Source of the DNA: Pseudomonas sp. R76
GTDB lineage: Bacteria > Pseudomonadota > Gammaproteobacteria > Pseudomonadales > Pseudomonadaceae
NCBI RefSeq assembly: GCF_009834565.1
Contig: NZ_CP019428.1
Coordinates: forward strand, 2,666,001 to 2,730,000
Direction of reading: 5' to 3'
Length of the DNA stretch: 64,000 nt
Shown one piece after another: positions 7,394 through 15,172 of the stretch. Positions within the stretch are counted from its first letter, which is position 1. Each line of letters starts with the position of its first letter. A model generated the notes under the pieces. The model was not told the DNA's origin. It saw nothing but the letters and a program-made list of their open reading frames with translations, and made no database searches. The translations under genes were made by a program, and so were the position numbers.

Positions 7394-7939
7394 ATGAATC
7401 ATGTAGTGCCTGCTGGCGCCAGCCGTCTGGTCAGCAAGGCGACCCGCCGCGTGCGCGCGGAACCGCCGCTGCCTGAATACCCGAGCAATTCCCGCTGCTT
7501 CGTGCACCTGGATGCGCGTTTGTTGCCGTATTGGCACACCTTGTTCGACATCTGCCCGGCGCTGCTCAAGCTCGACCCGCCGGAGGGCTTGAACCTGTTT
7601 CGCAGCTTCATGACCTGGGCTTATCGCAACCAGCCACCGCAGGACTGGACCTATCACCTGAACGTTTGCCGATGGCTGCTCAGCTCGCCGTATCGATCAC
7701 AAATCGATGAGGAGCCGATAGAGGCGTTCATGGCAGCCGCGGCGGCGTGCTGGATAAATACTGATGACAGCCAGGCGCACGGGCTGGTGTTGGCCTGGCG
7801 AGGTTCGCGGATTTTTGACTGGAAAGGCGCCGCCGTGGCTGGCGCCGAACAGCAGGTGTTGCCAGCGAGTACAGGCGATTTCGCCTGGAGCCCGCTGACC
7901 CGTCAAGGTGGTTTCAGCGGCTGGCAGTCGGTGCCCTGA
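7394..7939 (+). CDS. Hypothetical protein, 181 aa
   Basis: ATG 7394 gives 181 residues; a GTG three codons earlier is possible and no strong ribosome-binding site is visible for either. The protein is soluble and rich in Trp and Pro (TWAYRNQPPQDWTYHLNVCR, AWRGSRIFDWKG). I recognise no domain. It follows the DUF2946 gene by 62 bp on the same strand, so it may share its transcript. Coding is supported by the uninterrupted frame and Pseudomonas-like third-position GC. Confidence 0.65.
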   Translation: MNHVVPAGASRLVSKATRRVRAEPPLPEYPSNSRCFVHLDARLLPYWHTLFDICPALLKLDPPEGLNLFRSFMTWAYRNQPPQDWTYHLNVCRWLLSSPYRSQIDEEPIEAFMAAAAACWINTDDSQAHGLVLAWRGSRIFDWKGAAVAGAEQQVLPASTGDFAWSPLTRQGGFSGWQSVP

Positions 7940-7986
7940 CGTTGACTTTCGCCCGGCGCGGGAGCGGTTCGACCCGCGCTACGACC

Positions 7987-8277
7987 TTAGCTGTCCTTGG
8001 GCGCTGCCTTCTTTTTAGGCTTCTTGCTGTCCGGCTGCTTGTGGGACGAGCCGCCGGTAGCGGCCTTTTCCTTCGGCGGTGTCTCAGCTTTTTTGTCGCT
8101 GTCGGAAGGGCTGCTCGGGTAAGTGCCGGGTGGCAGGGCGGAACCGGCGGCGCTGTTGCCGCTCAGCGAATTGGCTGCCGGGGCGATGGCATCGCCGAAG
8201 GCGGCGAAAGCAGGGCTGGCCAGCAGGGCTGAAAAGCCGACGATGAGCATTATCCTGTGGGAAGTTCTGGTCTTCAT
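7987..8277 (-). CDS. Small exported Lys/Pro-rich protein
   Basis: 96 residues with a signal peptide (MKTRTSHRIMLIVGFSALLA, cleavage near PAFA). The mature part is low in complexity: Ser/Ala/Pro first, then a Lys-rich tail with KKPKKKAAPK. It probably lies free in the periplasm or binds the envelope. No family is recognised. It begins a run of small stress-type genes. Confidence 0.65.
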   Translation of the reverse strand: MKTRTSHRIMLIVGFSALLASPAFAAFGDAIAPAANSLSGNSAAGSALPPGTYPSSPSDSDKKAETPPKEKAATGGSSHKQPDSKKPKKKAAPKDS

Positions 8278-8336
8278 GACTCAATCCCCTTGCTTGAACC
8301 GCAGCCCGGAAAACCCGGGCCACGGTAACGCATCAA

Positions 8337-8513
8337 TCAAGACTTCTTGCCGGCCCCGCCGGAGCTATGGGCTCCGCCTTTTTTGCCGGCTTCGGAAGCC
8401 TTTTCACGGTCATTGGCAAAATTGCCGCCGGAGCCCTGGCCGCCGCTTTTCCTGGCTGCGTCTGGCTTGGCTTTACCGCCTGCACCTGTTGTGGTTTTTC
8501 CGCTGGTAGCCAT
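8337..8513 (-). CDS. KGG-domain stress protein (YciG-like)
   Basis: 58 residues from ATG 8513 (GAGGG upstream); an in-frame start 10 codons earlier is less likely. It is a small, very hydrophilic protein with the KGG motif GGNFANDREKASEAGKKGG and several other Gly-Gly pairs, as in YciG and Con-10-like proteins linked to general stress and stationary phase. It is probably unfolded. The neighbours are other stress-type genes. Confidence 0.8.
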   Translation of the reverse strand: MATSGKTTTGAGGKAKPDAARKSGGQGSGGNFANDREKASEAGKKGGAHSSGGAGKKS

Positions 8514-8617
8514 TTCAAAATCCCTCTTCAATGAATAAATCAACGGTGTCGCTTAATTGGGAATGCCGAATCGAAATCAAAGTTTGAAAAACTTCATGCG
8601 CATGCGACGAACGGGTA

Positions 8618-9094
8618 TCAAGCCGCGATTGGCTTGGCGCCCAGGGCTTTTTTGTGGGCTGCCTTCATCGCTTCCATTTCTGCGCCCAGCGCTTCCAGCA
8701 CGGTCTTGCCCAGCAGCTTTTTCGCCTGCGGGAACATCTCGGTTTCCTCTTCTTCGATATGGTGCTCCAGCAGTTCCTTGACGACCTTCACACGGCCGGA
8801 AAATTCGGTGGTGGACGGCTCGGTTTGCTTCAGGTCGGGCAGCACCAAGGCGTCGACAGTGCGGTGCTCTTCCTTGGCTTCGTGGTACATGATGTCTTGC
8901 TCTTTACCGCCAGCCTTGCGGAAGGCCGGGTAAAGAATCTCTTCCTCAAGCCGCGTGTGCAGGCTGATCTCCATCTCGAGTTTGGCCAGCAATTCAGTGC
9001 GTTTCTTGACGCCGCGCTCGGTGGACTCACTCAGTTGAGTCAGCAGTGCCTTGACGCGTTCGTGGTCAGCTTTGAGAAGGTCGATGGCATTCAT
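8618..9094 (-). CDS. Hemerythrin HHE domain protein
   Basis: 158 residues of an all-helical hemerythrin-like domain. Probable di-iron ligands are in DHERV (about residue 11), HTRLEEEIL, YHEAKEEH and LLEHHIEEEETEMFP. Such proteins bind O2, NO or iron and often accompany oxidative or nitrosative stress genes. A short Ala/Lys-rich tail follows the domain. The 187-bp gap upstream (9095-9281) shows nothing I can name. Confidence 0.9.
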   Translation of the reverse strand: MNAIDLLKADHERVKALLTQLSESTERGVKKRTELLAKLEMEISLHTRLEEEILYPAFRKAGGKEQDIMYHEAKEEHRTVDALVLPDLKQTEPSTTEFSGRVKVVKELLEHHIEEEETEMFPQAKKLLGKTVLEALGAEMEAMKAAHKKALGAKPIAA

Positions 9095-9281
9095 GGTGGA
9101 ACCTCACGGATAGCAGTCGGGCGTGTCGAAGTGCGCGCCTCGTCCGCTAACGGTTGCATCAGTTGTACCAACTTGAATGATTTCTAAAAGGCTTTGCTAA
9201 TCAACTAATTGCGACGGCAGTTGGCGAGTCGCTGCCGTGCAGCTTGCATGGTCGGGCGGGTGGCCGGTTGCAAAATACCGA

Positions 9282-9839
9282 TTAGCCACCGCTGACCTTC
9301 CAATGCTTGATGTCTTCGGCAAACACCACCTGCTGCACCTCGTGGGCGATTCCATACGCCAGCGACTCGTGGGCGGCGATGACTTTTTCTTCGGCCGATA
9401 GGCACTTGAAAATATCCAGCTGGGTTTCGGCTTGGGTGGTCTCCAACTCGTAGATCTTCACGTAACGCGCCAGGTCGTTATCCAGGCTCGACAGGTATTC
9501 GCGCAGGCGCTGGTGGTCCACCGAGCTCTGGCTGAAATACCAGTTCATCGGGTGGATCAAAAACCGTGAGTGTGGCGTGGTGATACGGCGGTCGGCGGCC
9601 AGGAACATGATGATGCCCATGGATTCGATATTGCCCGCGTTGATCGCGCACAACGGCACCGGCAGCGCCTTGAGAAAGGTGTAGAGGGTAAAGCCGAAAT
9701 TGGTGCTGCCACCGGTGGTCGACAGGTTCAGCAGCAGGGAGCTGGCGCCTTCGCCGATGGCATCCAGGCAGCAGTCGCGAAAGCGTTCGGTGGTGCCCTG
9801 GTCGATCTGGCAATGAAAGTGGATAACGTGCTCGGTCAT
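9282..9839 (-). CDS. ClpP-like ATP-independent serine protease homologue
   Basis: 185 residues from ATG 9839, chosen for the strong AAGGAGG site 6 bases upstream; an in-frame start at 9941 has none. The ClpP/crotonase fold is visible: the beta-strand LLLNLSTTGGSTNFGF, nucleophile Ser73 in GNIESMG and His96 in SRFLIHP, followed by a helix and SAEEKVIAAHESLAYGIAHE. The third triad residue is not clear. It is not the housekeeping ClpP, has no clpX beside it, and lies among stress genes. It could be protease or scaffold. Confidence 0.8.
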   Translation of the reverse strand: MTEHVIHFHCQIDQGTTERFRDCCLDAIGEGASSLLLNLSTTGGSTNFGFTLYTFLKALPVPLCAINAGNIESMGIIMFLAADRRITTPHSRFLIHPMNWYFSQSSVDHQRLREYLSSLDNDLARYVKIYELETTQAETQLDIFKCLSAEEKVIAAHESLAYGIAHEVQQVVFAEDIKHWKVSGG

Positions 9840-10000
9840 CCTGAACCTCCTTGATTCAATGCAGGCGAGGTGATCCAGTCTTGAGTCTAGAAGGTCGCGC
9901 AGGATTAGCTGCAACCGTTGGGCGTGAGCGCCCGGGTGCAATCGGATGGAACCCTCGGGCCATCTGCTTGACCTAATGCATAGACCTCAGGAGGTGAACT

Positions 10001-10207
10001 ATGCAATTGGAAACTATCTGGATCATTTTGGCCGTCATTCTGCTGATCCTGGAATTGTGGGCGATCAACGTTGTATTGCGCAGCACCGGTGGCTGGGAGA
10101 CCAAGGGGCTGTGGCTGATCATTCTGATTTTTGTGCCGCTGTTCGGGCTGATTGTCTGGGCGCTGTTCGGGCCAAAACGTGAGATGGCTGATCAACGTAA
10201 AAGCTGA
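10001..10207 (+). CDS. Small membrane protein, PLD nuclease N-terminal (PLDc_N) family
   Basis: 68 residues with AGGAGG just upstream of ATG 10001. Two membrane helices (about 6-27 and 38-59) are joined by STGGWETKGLW and followed by the motif FGPKR, as in stand-alone PLDc_N proteins. No catalytic domain is attached. It is followed by a bidirectional terminator shared with the PfpI gene. Confidence 0.8.
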   Translation: MQLETIWIILAVILLILELWAINVVLRSTGGWETKGLWLIILIFVPLFGLIVWALFGPKREMADQRKS

Positions 10208-10223
10208 GTTCAGGCAAGACGAT

Positions 10224-10250
10224 AAACAGGCGCCCATGGGGCGCCTGTTT
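10224..10250. terminator. Bidirectional Rho-independent terminator
   Basis: A perfect 12-bp stem (AAACAGGCGCCC with its complement, loop ATG) flanked by A and T tracts. It lies between the convergent PLDc_N and PfpI-like genes and can serve both. Confidence 0.85.
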
Positions 10251-10267
10251 TGGTTGTGGCGGCGGGT

Positions 10268-10828
10268 TTAGCCCGCAACCACCTTGGCAATCGCCGTGCT
10301 GAACGCCGGCAAGTCATCCGGCGTACGCGAGGTGATCAATGTCCAGCCATTGGCCTGGCATTCCTTGACCTCGGCATCCACCCAACCGGCAGCGCCGGCG
10401 TTTTCCAGGTCGATGCGCACGCTTTTGTAGGAGGTCAGGGTCTTGCCCTTGATCACCCCAGCGTCGATCAGCGCCCATGGCCCGTGGCAGATGGCGGCGA
10501 TGGTTTTACCGGCCTTGACGAAGTCATTGATCAGGGCCAATGCGGCCGCATCCTGGCGCAACGTATCGGCGTTGACGGTGCTGCCGGGAATCACCAGCGC
10601 GTCAAAATCGCTTCCCACCACGTCCGACAGCTTGGCGTCGGATTCCACGGTTTTGTCCTTCTCCGTGTCGCCGACGAAAGTCTGAGTGGTGCCGCCTTTG
10701 CTGGACGCGTGCGTCACCGTAGCGCCATAACCGCGCAGCGCTTCCAGCGGCTTGAGCAGCTCATCGCGCTCGATGCCGGTGTTGGAGGTGATGATGAGGA
10801 TTTTCTTGCCGTTGAGTTGCGAACTCAT
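10268..10828 (-). CDS. DJ-1/PfpI family protein (type 1 glutamine amidotransferase-like)
   Basis: 186 residues, whole length of the YhbO/PfpI group. The nucleophile elbow AICHGPW contains Cys114, with a conserved Glu near residue 20 and a typical VIPGS segment before it. Members act as general stress proteins, with proposed deglycase, glyoxalase or chaperone activity. It is followed upstream by the DUF4142 gene (26 bp gap), and both are transcribed leftwards. Confidence 0.88.
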   Translation of the reverse strand: MSSQLNGKKILIITSNTGIERDELLKPLEALRGYGATVTHASSKGGTTQTFVGDTEKDKTVESDAKLSDVVGSDFDALVIPGSTVNADTLRQDAAALALINDFVKAGKTIAAICHGPWALIDAGVIKGKTLTSYKSVRIDLENAGAAGWVDAEVKECQANGWTLITSRTPDDLPAFSTAIAKVVAG

Positions 10829-10854
10829 GGTCGAGTGTCTCCTTGGGTCAGAGG

Positions 10855-11358
10855 TTATTTAGCGTGATTGGCTTGCAGCTCCTTGGCCATTTTCAGGTGG
10901 GCTTCAAGGGTCGGCAGGGTCTTGGTGGCGAAGGCCTTCAGCTCGGCGTTGTCCGAGGAGGCGGCTTCTTTCTTGAACAATTCCACGGTTTTCTCGTGGG
11001 CGGCCACCTGGTTGTTGGCATAGGCCTTGTCGAACGACTCATCGCGCATTTCCAGGATGGCTTTCTTGGCCTTGTCAGTCAGGGCGGCATCATCCGGCAC
11101 TTCGATATCCAGCTTCTTCGCCAATGCCGCGAGTTCTTCGTTGGCTTTGGTGTGGTCGGTGACCATGTGCTGGGCGAACGTTTTCACGTCGGCCGCGCTG
11201 CTTTTTTCCAGGGCCAGCTTGCCGGCTTCCACCTCGGTGATACCGCCTTGGGCGGCGTCCTCAACAAAGCTGTTGGACGTGGCGGCCATGGCCGTGGACA
11301 TCGAGCCTGCGACCAGTGCAAAGGTCAGGCCCATTTTTTTCATCAGCAGAGTAGTCAT
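10855..11358 (-). CDS. DUF4142 periplasmic protein
   Basis: 167 residues: a signal peptide (cleavage after TAMA) and a four-helix ferritin-like DUF4142 domain with the characteristic NSFVEDAAQGGITEVEAGKL and FAQHMVTDHTKANEEL segments. DUF4142 proteins are induced by envelope or osmotic stress in Pseudomonas relatives; the biochemical function is unknown. Four bases downstream of the first Met codon group there is a second possible start (MKKMG), which would give a more typical leader. Confidence 0.88.
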   Translation of the reverse strand: MTTLLMKKMGLTFALVAGSMSTAMAATSNSFVEDAAQGGITEVEAGKLALEKSSAADVKTFAQHMVTDHTKANEELAALAKKLDIEVPDDAALTDKAKKAILEMRDESFDKAYANNQVAAHEKTVELFKKEAASSDNAELKAFATKTLPTLEAHLKMAKELQANHAK

Positions 11359-11560
11359 GGTGGATCTCCTTGAAATCGACAGTGGCGTGATGCCGTACCT
11401 GACTGTTGAACGGGGCCTTCGCCAAAAGGTTTAAATTAATTCGCGCTTTTTTCTCCGGTGGTGCTGCACGGCAATTTCCTTGAACTATCGAATTTCAGTG
11501 GGCTCTGCTGCATACGTGCCCGCCATTTTTCGTGGGCCTTCAACTGCTTGGAGAGACGCC

Positions 11561-11773
11561 GTGACTGCCGACAAAACCCCCACCCCGATCAGCTCGGAAG
11601 ACGCCCAGAAAGGCACTGAAAAAGCCGACAAGGGCCAGACCCTGGAACGCCCGAACCCGAAGACCGAAACCGTCGACAAGGTGCTCACGCCCACCTCGAT
11701 CAAAGACACCGAACGCCAGACCGATGCGATCAATGAGCAGGCAGCCAAGGCCGAGCGAAAGCTGGGCCACTGA
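11561..11773 (+). CDS. Small hydrophilic protein, 70 aa
   Basis: The GTG at 11561 is chosen because GGAGA lies 6 bases upstream; the frame is open back to 11480 but without a site. The product is almost free of hydrophobic residues, rich in Lys, Asp, Glu and Thr, and has two similar halves (DKTPTPISSEDA and DKVLTPTSIKDT). It looks intrinsically disordered. It is divergent from DUF4142 and is followed after 2 bp by the HhH gene. Confidence 0.65.
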   Translation: MTADKTPTPISSEDAQKGTEKADKGQTLERPNPKTETVDKVLTPTSIKDTERQTDAINEQAAKAERKLGH

Positions 11774-11775
11774 GT

Positions 11776-12207
11776 ATGGCCAGGTCGATTACCGCGTCTG
11801 AATTGGGCATCGAACTCACACCCGAAGACGACAGCAGCCTGTTCAAGTGGTTTATCGCCAGCTTCCTGATGGGCAAGCGCATTCAGGCGCCCATCGCCGC
11901 GCAGGCCTACAAGGTGATTGTGGAAGAGCAAGGCCGCGATACCGCGCGCAAGTTGCAGCACTGCACCTCGCGCGAACTGGTGACCATGCTCGGGCGTGCG
12001 CATTACGTGCGTTACGACGAAAGCACGGCGCAGCGTCTGCTCGATCTCAGTGCCAAGTTGAACGCTGAATACGGCGGCAAGATCAGCCATATCCGCAGCG
12101 CCAGCGCCGACCGCAAGGCGTTTGAAAAACGCCTGGGTGAATTCGATGGAGTAGGGCCCAAGACCATTGAGATTTTCATGCGCGATGCGGCCAAGGTGCT
12201 GTTTTGA
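11776..12207 (+). CDS. Helix-hairpin-helix DNA-repair-like protein
   Basis: 143 residues, ATG 11776. Helical throughout, with a helix-hairpin-helix at the C-terminus (FDGVGPKTIEIF, residues 121-132) like the end of the endonuclease III/HhH-GPD core. It lacks a full glycosylase domain and any iron-sulfur Cys cluster, so enzymatic activity is doubtful. It lies in a tight three-gene operon: 2 bp after the small hydrophilic gene and overlapping the DUF72 gene start by 4 bp. Confidence 0.75.
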   Translation: MARSITASELGIELTPEDDSSLFKWFIASFLMGKRIQAPIAAQAYKVIVEEQGRDTARKLQHCTSRELVTMLGRAHYVRYDESTAQRLLDLSAKLNAEYGGKISHIRSASADRKAFEKRLGEFDGVGPKTIEIFMRDAAKVLF

Positions 12208-12989
12208 CCACAGCGCTGCAGGTGGGCTGCGCGGGGTGGAGTTTGCCCCGTGAACACTGGCCGGCTTTTGCCGAAGAGGGCACGCATTTGCAGCGCTATG
12301 CATCGCGCTTCAATGCGGTGGAAATCAACAGTTCGTTTTACCGCCCGCACCTGCCCAAGACCTATGAACGCTGGGCACAATCGGTGCCGCCGGGGTTTCG
12401 TTTTTCAGTCAAGATGCCCAAACACATCACCCATGAGCTGCGCTTGCAGCGCTGCGAAACGGCGCTGGACGCGTTCCTCGAGCAGTGCCTGCAACTGGGC
12501 GAGAAACTCGGTTGCTTGCTGGTTCAACTGCCGCCATCGCTGGCTTACGAACCCGCTGTAGCGGCGCAATTCTTCACGGCATTACGCCAACGCTTCGCCG
12601 GTGCTGTGGTGGTTGAACCGCGTCACGCGATCTGGCGTGAAGCCGAGCCGTTGTTGCAGGATTTGCACATAGGGCGCGTGTTCGCGGACCCTGCTGTCAT
12701 CGACGCAGGCGCCGGTTGGCCAGGCGTGCAGTATTGGCGTTTGCACGGATCACCGCGTATTTACCACAGCGCCTATGGACCGGAACGCGTGCACGCGTTT
12801 GCGCGCCAGCTGAGCCAAACGGTCACAGCGGGCGTTCCCACCTGGTGCATCTTTGACAATACCGCCAGCGGCCATGCGGTGGCCGATGCCTTGTATCTAC
12901 TTGACCTCGACCCTACTCAACCTCGACCCGCAGCACTTCCAAGCCTAACTGCTCATACGCCTCGACACTCGGTACATGCCACTCGGTGA
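12204..12989 (+). CDS. DUF72 (YecE) family protein
   Basis: 261 residues from a TTG at 12204 overlapping the preceding stop. DUF72 features are clear: VGCAGWSLP, FNAVEINSSFYR, FRFSVKMPKHITH, LVQLPPSL, VVEPRH and the closing IFDNTASGHAVADAL. The fold is a TIM barrel of unknown function. The conserved part ends near residue 230, but the frame continues another 30 or so residues and overlaps the 3' end of the opposing DeoR gene by 77 bp. The tail is probably run-on sequence after loss of the original stop. Confidence 0.85.
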   Translation: MTTALQVGCAGWSLPREHWPAFAEEGTHLQRYASRFNAVEINSSFYRPHLPKTYERWAQSVPPGFRFSVKMPKHITHELRLQRCETALDAFLEQCLQLGEKLGCLLVQLPPSLAYEPAVAAQFFTALRQRFAGAVVVEPRHAIWREAEPLLQDLHIGRVFADPAVIDAGAGWPGVQYWRLHGSPRIYHSAYGPERVHAFARQLSQTVTAGVPTWCIFDNTASGHAVADALYLLDLDPTQPRPAALPSLTAHTPRHSVHATR

Positions 12990-13698
12990 TCAACGTGTGG
13001 ATGCGACTGCACGGGCCCACCACGAAGGGTTCCACCGCGCCGAGTTTGTCCGCCATGGTCACGGCCACCACGTGGGAGGCGCTGTCGAGCAGGGCTTGCT
13101 TGACCGCCACTTCATCGAAATGCAGCGAGCTGATGCCGACTTGCGGGTGCAAGGCGCACACGCCGGTAAACAGCAGGTCGGCCTTGATGCTCTGGATAAG
13201 GCGCACAGCTTCCTGGCCGCTGGTGGACAAGGTGGCGGGGTTAAGTTGGCCGCCAGCCAGAATCACCTTTACATCGGGATGGTCGGCCAGGGCGATGGCA
13301 ATCATCGGCGACGGCGTGACCACGGTCAGGCGGATCGAGCGTGGCAATGACTGGGCAATCTGCAGCGTGGTGGAGCCGGAATCGAACAGCACGATCTGGC
13401 CGTCTTCCACGCGGTCAGCCGCCAGCCGTGCCAGGTGGCGCTTAACCTCGTTGGTTTCGCCAACGCGGGTGAAGAAGTCTTTGCCGGTGTCTTTGGGCCG
13501 GGGCAGGGCGCCGCCGTGCACGCGTTGCAACAGGCCGGCAGCGGCGAGTTCGCCAAGGTCGCGGCGGATGGTGTCCTGGGACACGGCAAAGTGATCGACC
13601 AATTCAGCGGCCGTGACTTTGCCGTCGCGCTCCAGCAGCAACAGGATTTTCTGTTTGCGTAGGGAGGGCAGGTCGATGGCTTGATGAGTGTTTTGCAT
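12913..13698 (-). CDS. DeoR/GlpR family transcriptional regulator
   Basis: 261 residues. The N-terminal winged helix-turn-helix (about residues 10-65) includes the signature VSQDTIRRDLGEL, and a C-terminal sugar-phosphate sensor domain shows VLFDSGSTTLQIAQ and LLFTGVCALHPQVGIS. DeoR proteins usually repress a neighbouring catabolic gene until a phosphorylated sugar appears. The divergent neighbour is the FMN 2-hydroxyacid dehydrogenase, starting 121 bp away, so it is the likely target. Confidence 0.88.
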   Translation of the reverse strand: MQNTHQAIDLPSLRKQKILLLLERDGKVTAAELVDHFAVSQDTIRRDLGELAAAGLLQRVHGGALPRPKDTGKDFFTRVGETNEVKRHLARLAADRVEDGQIVLFDSGSTTLQIAQSLPRSIRLTVVTPSPMIAIALADHPDVKVILAGGQLNPATLSTSGQEAVRLIQSIKADLLFTGVCALHPQVGISSLHFDEVAVKQALLDSASHVVAVTMADKLGAVEPFVVGPCSRIHTLITEWHVPSVEAYEQLGLEVLRVEVE

Positions 13699-13819
13699 GT
13701 TTGTGCGTCTTTATGCGGGTTTTTGCGAGATTAGGCTTCTGGCGATATAAACGCAATGACTGGTTGCGCGGCCGATGGACGGTTACTCTCTGGGCTCAGT
13801 TCAGGGAGAGGTGACCTAG

Positions 13820-14980
13820 ATGTCGTTGATTACAACCATCGAAGACTTACGCAAGCTGGCGCAAAAACGTGTTCCAAGGATGTTCTACGACTACGCCGAT
13901 TCCGGTTCCTGGACTGAAAGCACCTACCGGGCAAATGAAAGTGACTTTGCCCGCATCCAATTCCGCCAACGCGTGGCGCGCAATATCGACGAACGCTCGA
14001 TTCGCGCCAGCATGATCGGCCAGGACATGGCCATGCCGGTTGCCCTGGCACCGACGGGGCTTGCGGGCATGCAGCACGCCGATGGCGAGATCCTCTCCGC
14101 CCGTGCCGCTGCCAAGTTCGGCCTGCGCTACACCTTGTCGACCATGAGCATCTGTTCTCTGGAAGACATCGCCGAACACGTCGGCCAGCCGTTCTGGTTT
14201 CAGCTGTACGTGATGCGCGACCGCGCGTTTATCGAGCAGTTGATCGAGCGCGCCAAGGCTGCCGGCGTCGATGCGCTGGTGCTGACCCTCGATTTGCAGA
14301 TCCTCGGCCAACGCCACAAGGACTTGATCAATGGCTTGTCGGCGCCGCCCAAACTGACCCTGCCGAATATCCTCAACATGGCCACCAAGCCGCGCTGGGT
14401 CATGGGCATGCTCGGCACCCAGCGCCGTGGTTTCGGCAACATCGTCGGCCATGTCAAAGGCGTGGCGGACATGAGTTCGCTGTCGTCGTGGACCGCCCAG
14501 CAATTCGACCCGCGCCTGAGCTGGGACGATGTGGAATGGATCAAGAAATGCTGGGGCGGCAAGCTGATTATCAAGGGCATCCTTGATGTGGAAGATGCGC
14601 GTCTGGCGGCCAATTCCGGCGCGGATGCGTTGGTGGTGAGCAACCACGGTGGCCGTCAACTGGATGGCGCGCCGTCGAGCATCAGCCAATTGCCGGCGAT
14701 TGTTGAGGCGGTGGGCGAGCAGATCGAAGTGTGGCTCGACGGCGGCATTCGTTCTGGCCAGGACGTGCTCAAGGCGATGGCGCTGGGCGCCAAAGGCACG
14801 ATGATCGGCCGCCCGCATTTGTACGGTTTGGGTGCCATGGGCGAAGCCGGTGTGACCAAGGCCCTTGACATCATCGCCCGTGAGTTGGACGTGACGATGG
14901 CGCTGTGTGGCTATAACGATATACGCGATGTGAACCGCGACATTTTGCTGCCAGGTAGCTTTCCCACAGGGGTTTACTGA
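13820..14980 (+). CDS. lldD: FMN-dependent alpha-hydroxy acid dehydrogenase (LldD-like)
   Basis: 386 residues, ATG 13820 with AGGGAGAGG upstream. A glycolate oxidase-type TIM barrel: YDYADSGSWTE near the N-terminus, catalytic His276 in VVSNHGGRQLDGA with Arg279, and the phosphate-binding WLDGGIRSGQD and GAKGTMIGRP loops. The family oxidises L-lactate, mandelate or related acids and often docks to the membrane. It is alone on its strand, controlled perhaps by the divergent DeoR gene, and lacks the lactate permease usually next to lldD, so another 2-hydroxy acid is possible. The 192 bp downstream hold no gene. Confidence 0.8.
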   Translation: MSLITTIEDLRKLAQKRVPRMFYDYADSGSWTESTYRANESDFARIQFRQRVARNIDERSIRASMIGQDMAMPVALAPTGLAGMQHADGEILSARAAAKFGLRYTLSTMSICSLEDIAEHVGQPFWFQLYVMRDRAFIEQLIERAKAAGVDALVLTLDLQILGQRHKDLINGLSAPPKLTLPNILNMATKPRWVMGMLGTQRRGFGNIVGHVKGVADMSSLSSWTAQQFDPRLSWDDVEWIKKCWGGKLIIKGILDVEDARLAANSGADALVVSNHGGRQLDGAPSSISQLPAIVEAVGEQIEVWLDGGIRSGQDVLKAMALGAKGTMIGRPHLYGLGAMGEAGVTKALDIIARELDVTMALCGYNDIRDVNRDILLPGSFPTGVY

Positions 14981-15172
14981 GCAAAAAAAACGTAAAAAAG
15001 TAAAAAGAGTTGTCCACGAAAACCGTGGGTATCTCTGTGGATAACTTTGCGAAGGCCCAGCAGGGAAGGCGATTTAACCCTCGGTTAATATTTGATCAAC
15101 TTTCAGCGCGGGCCAGTATGGGCAGGGTTTGCGCTTGACAGCCAAGCGTGAACCCAGTGCCGAAAAGCAGTT

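Noticed and set aside
15010..15044. DnaA-box-like sequences (TTGTCCACG and TGTGGATAA) after the LldD-like gene
   Set aside because: One perfect and one imperfect box with no AT-rich unwinding element, dnaA or iteron cluster; not an origin.
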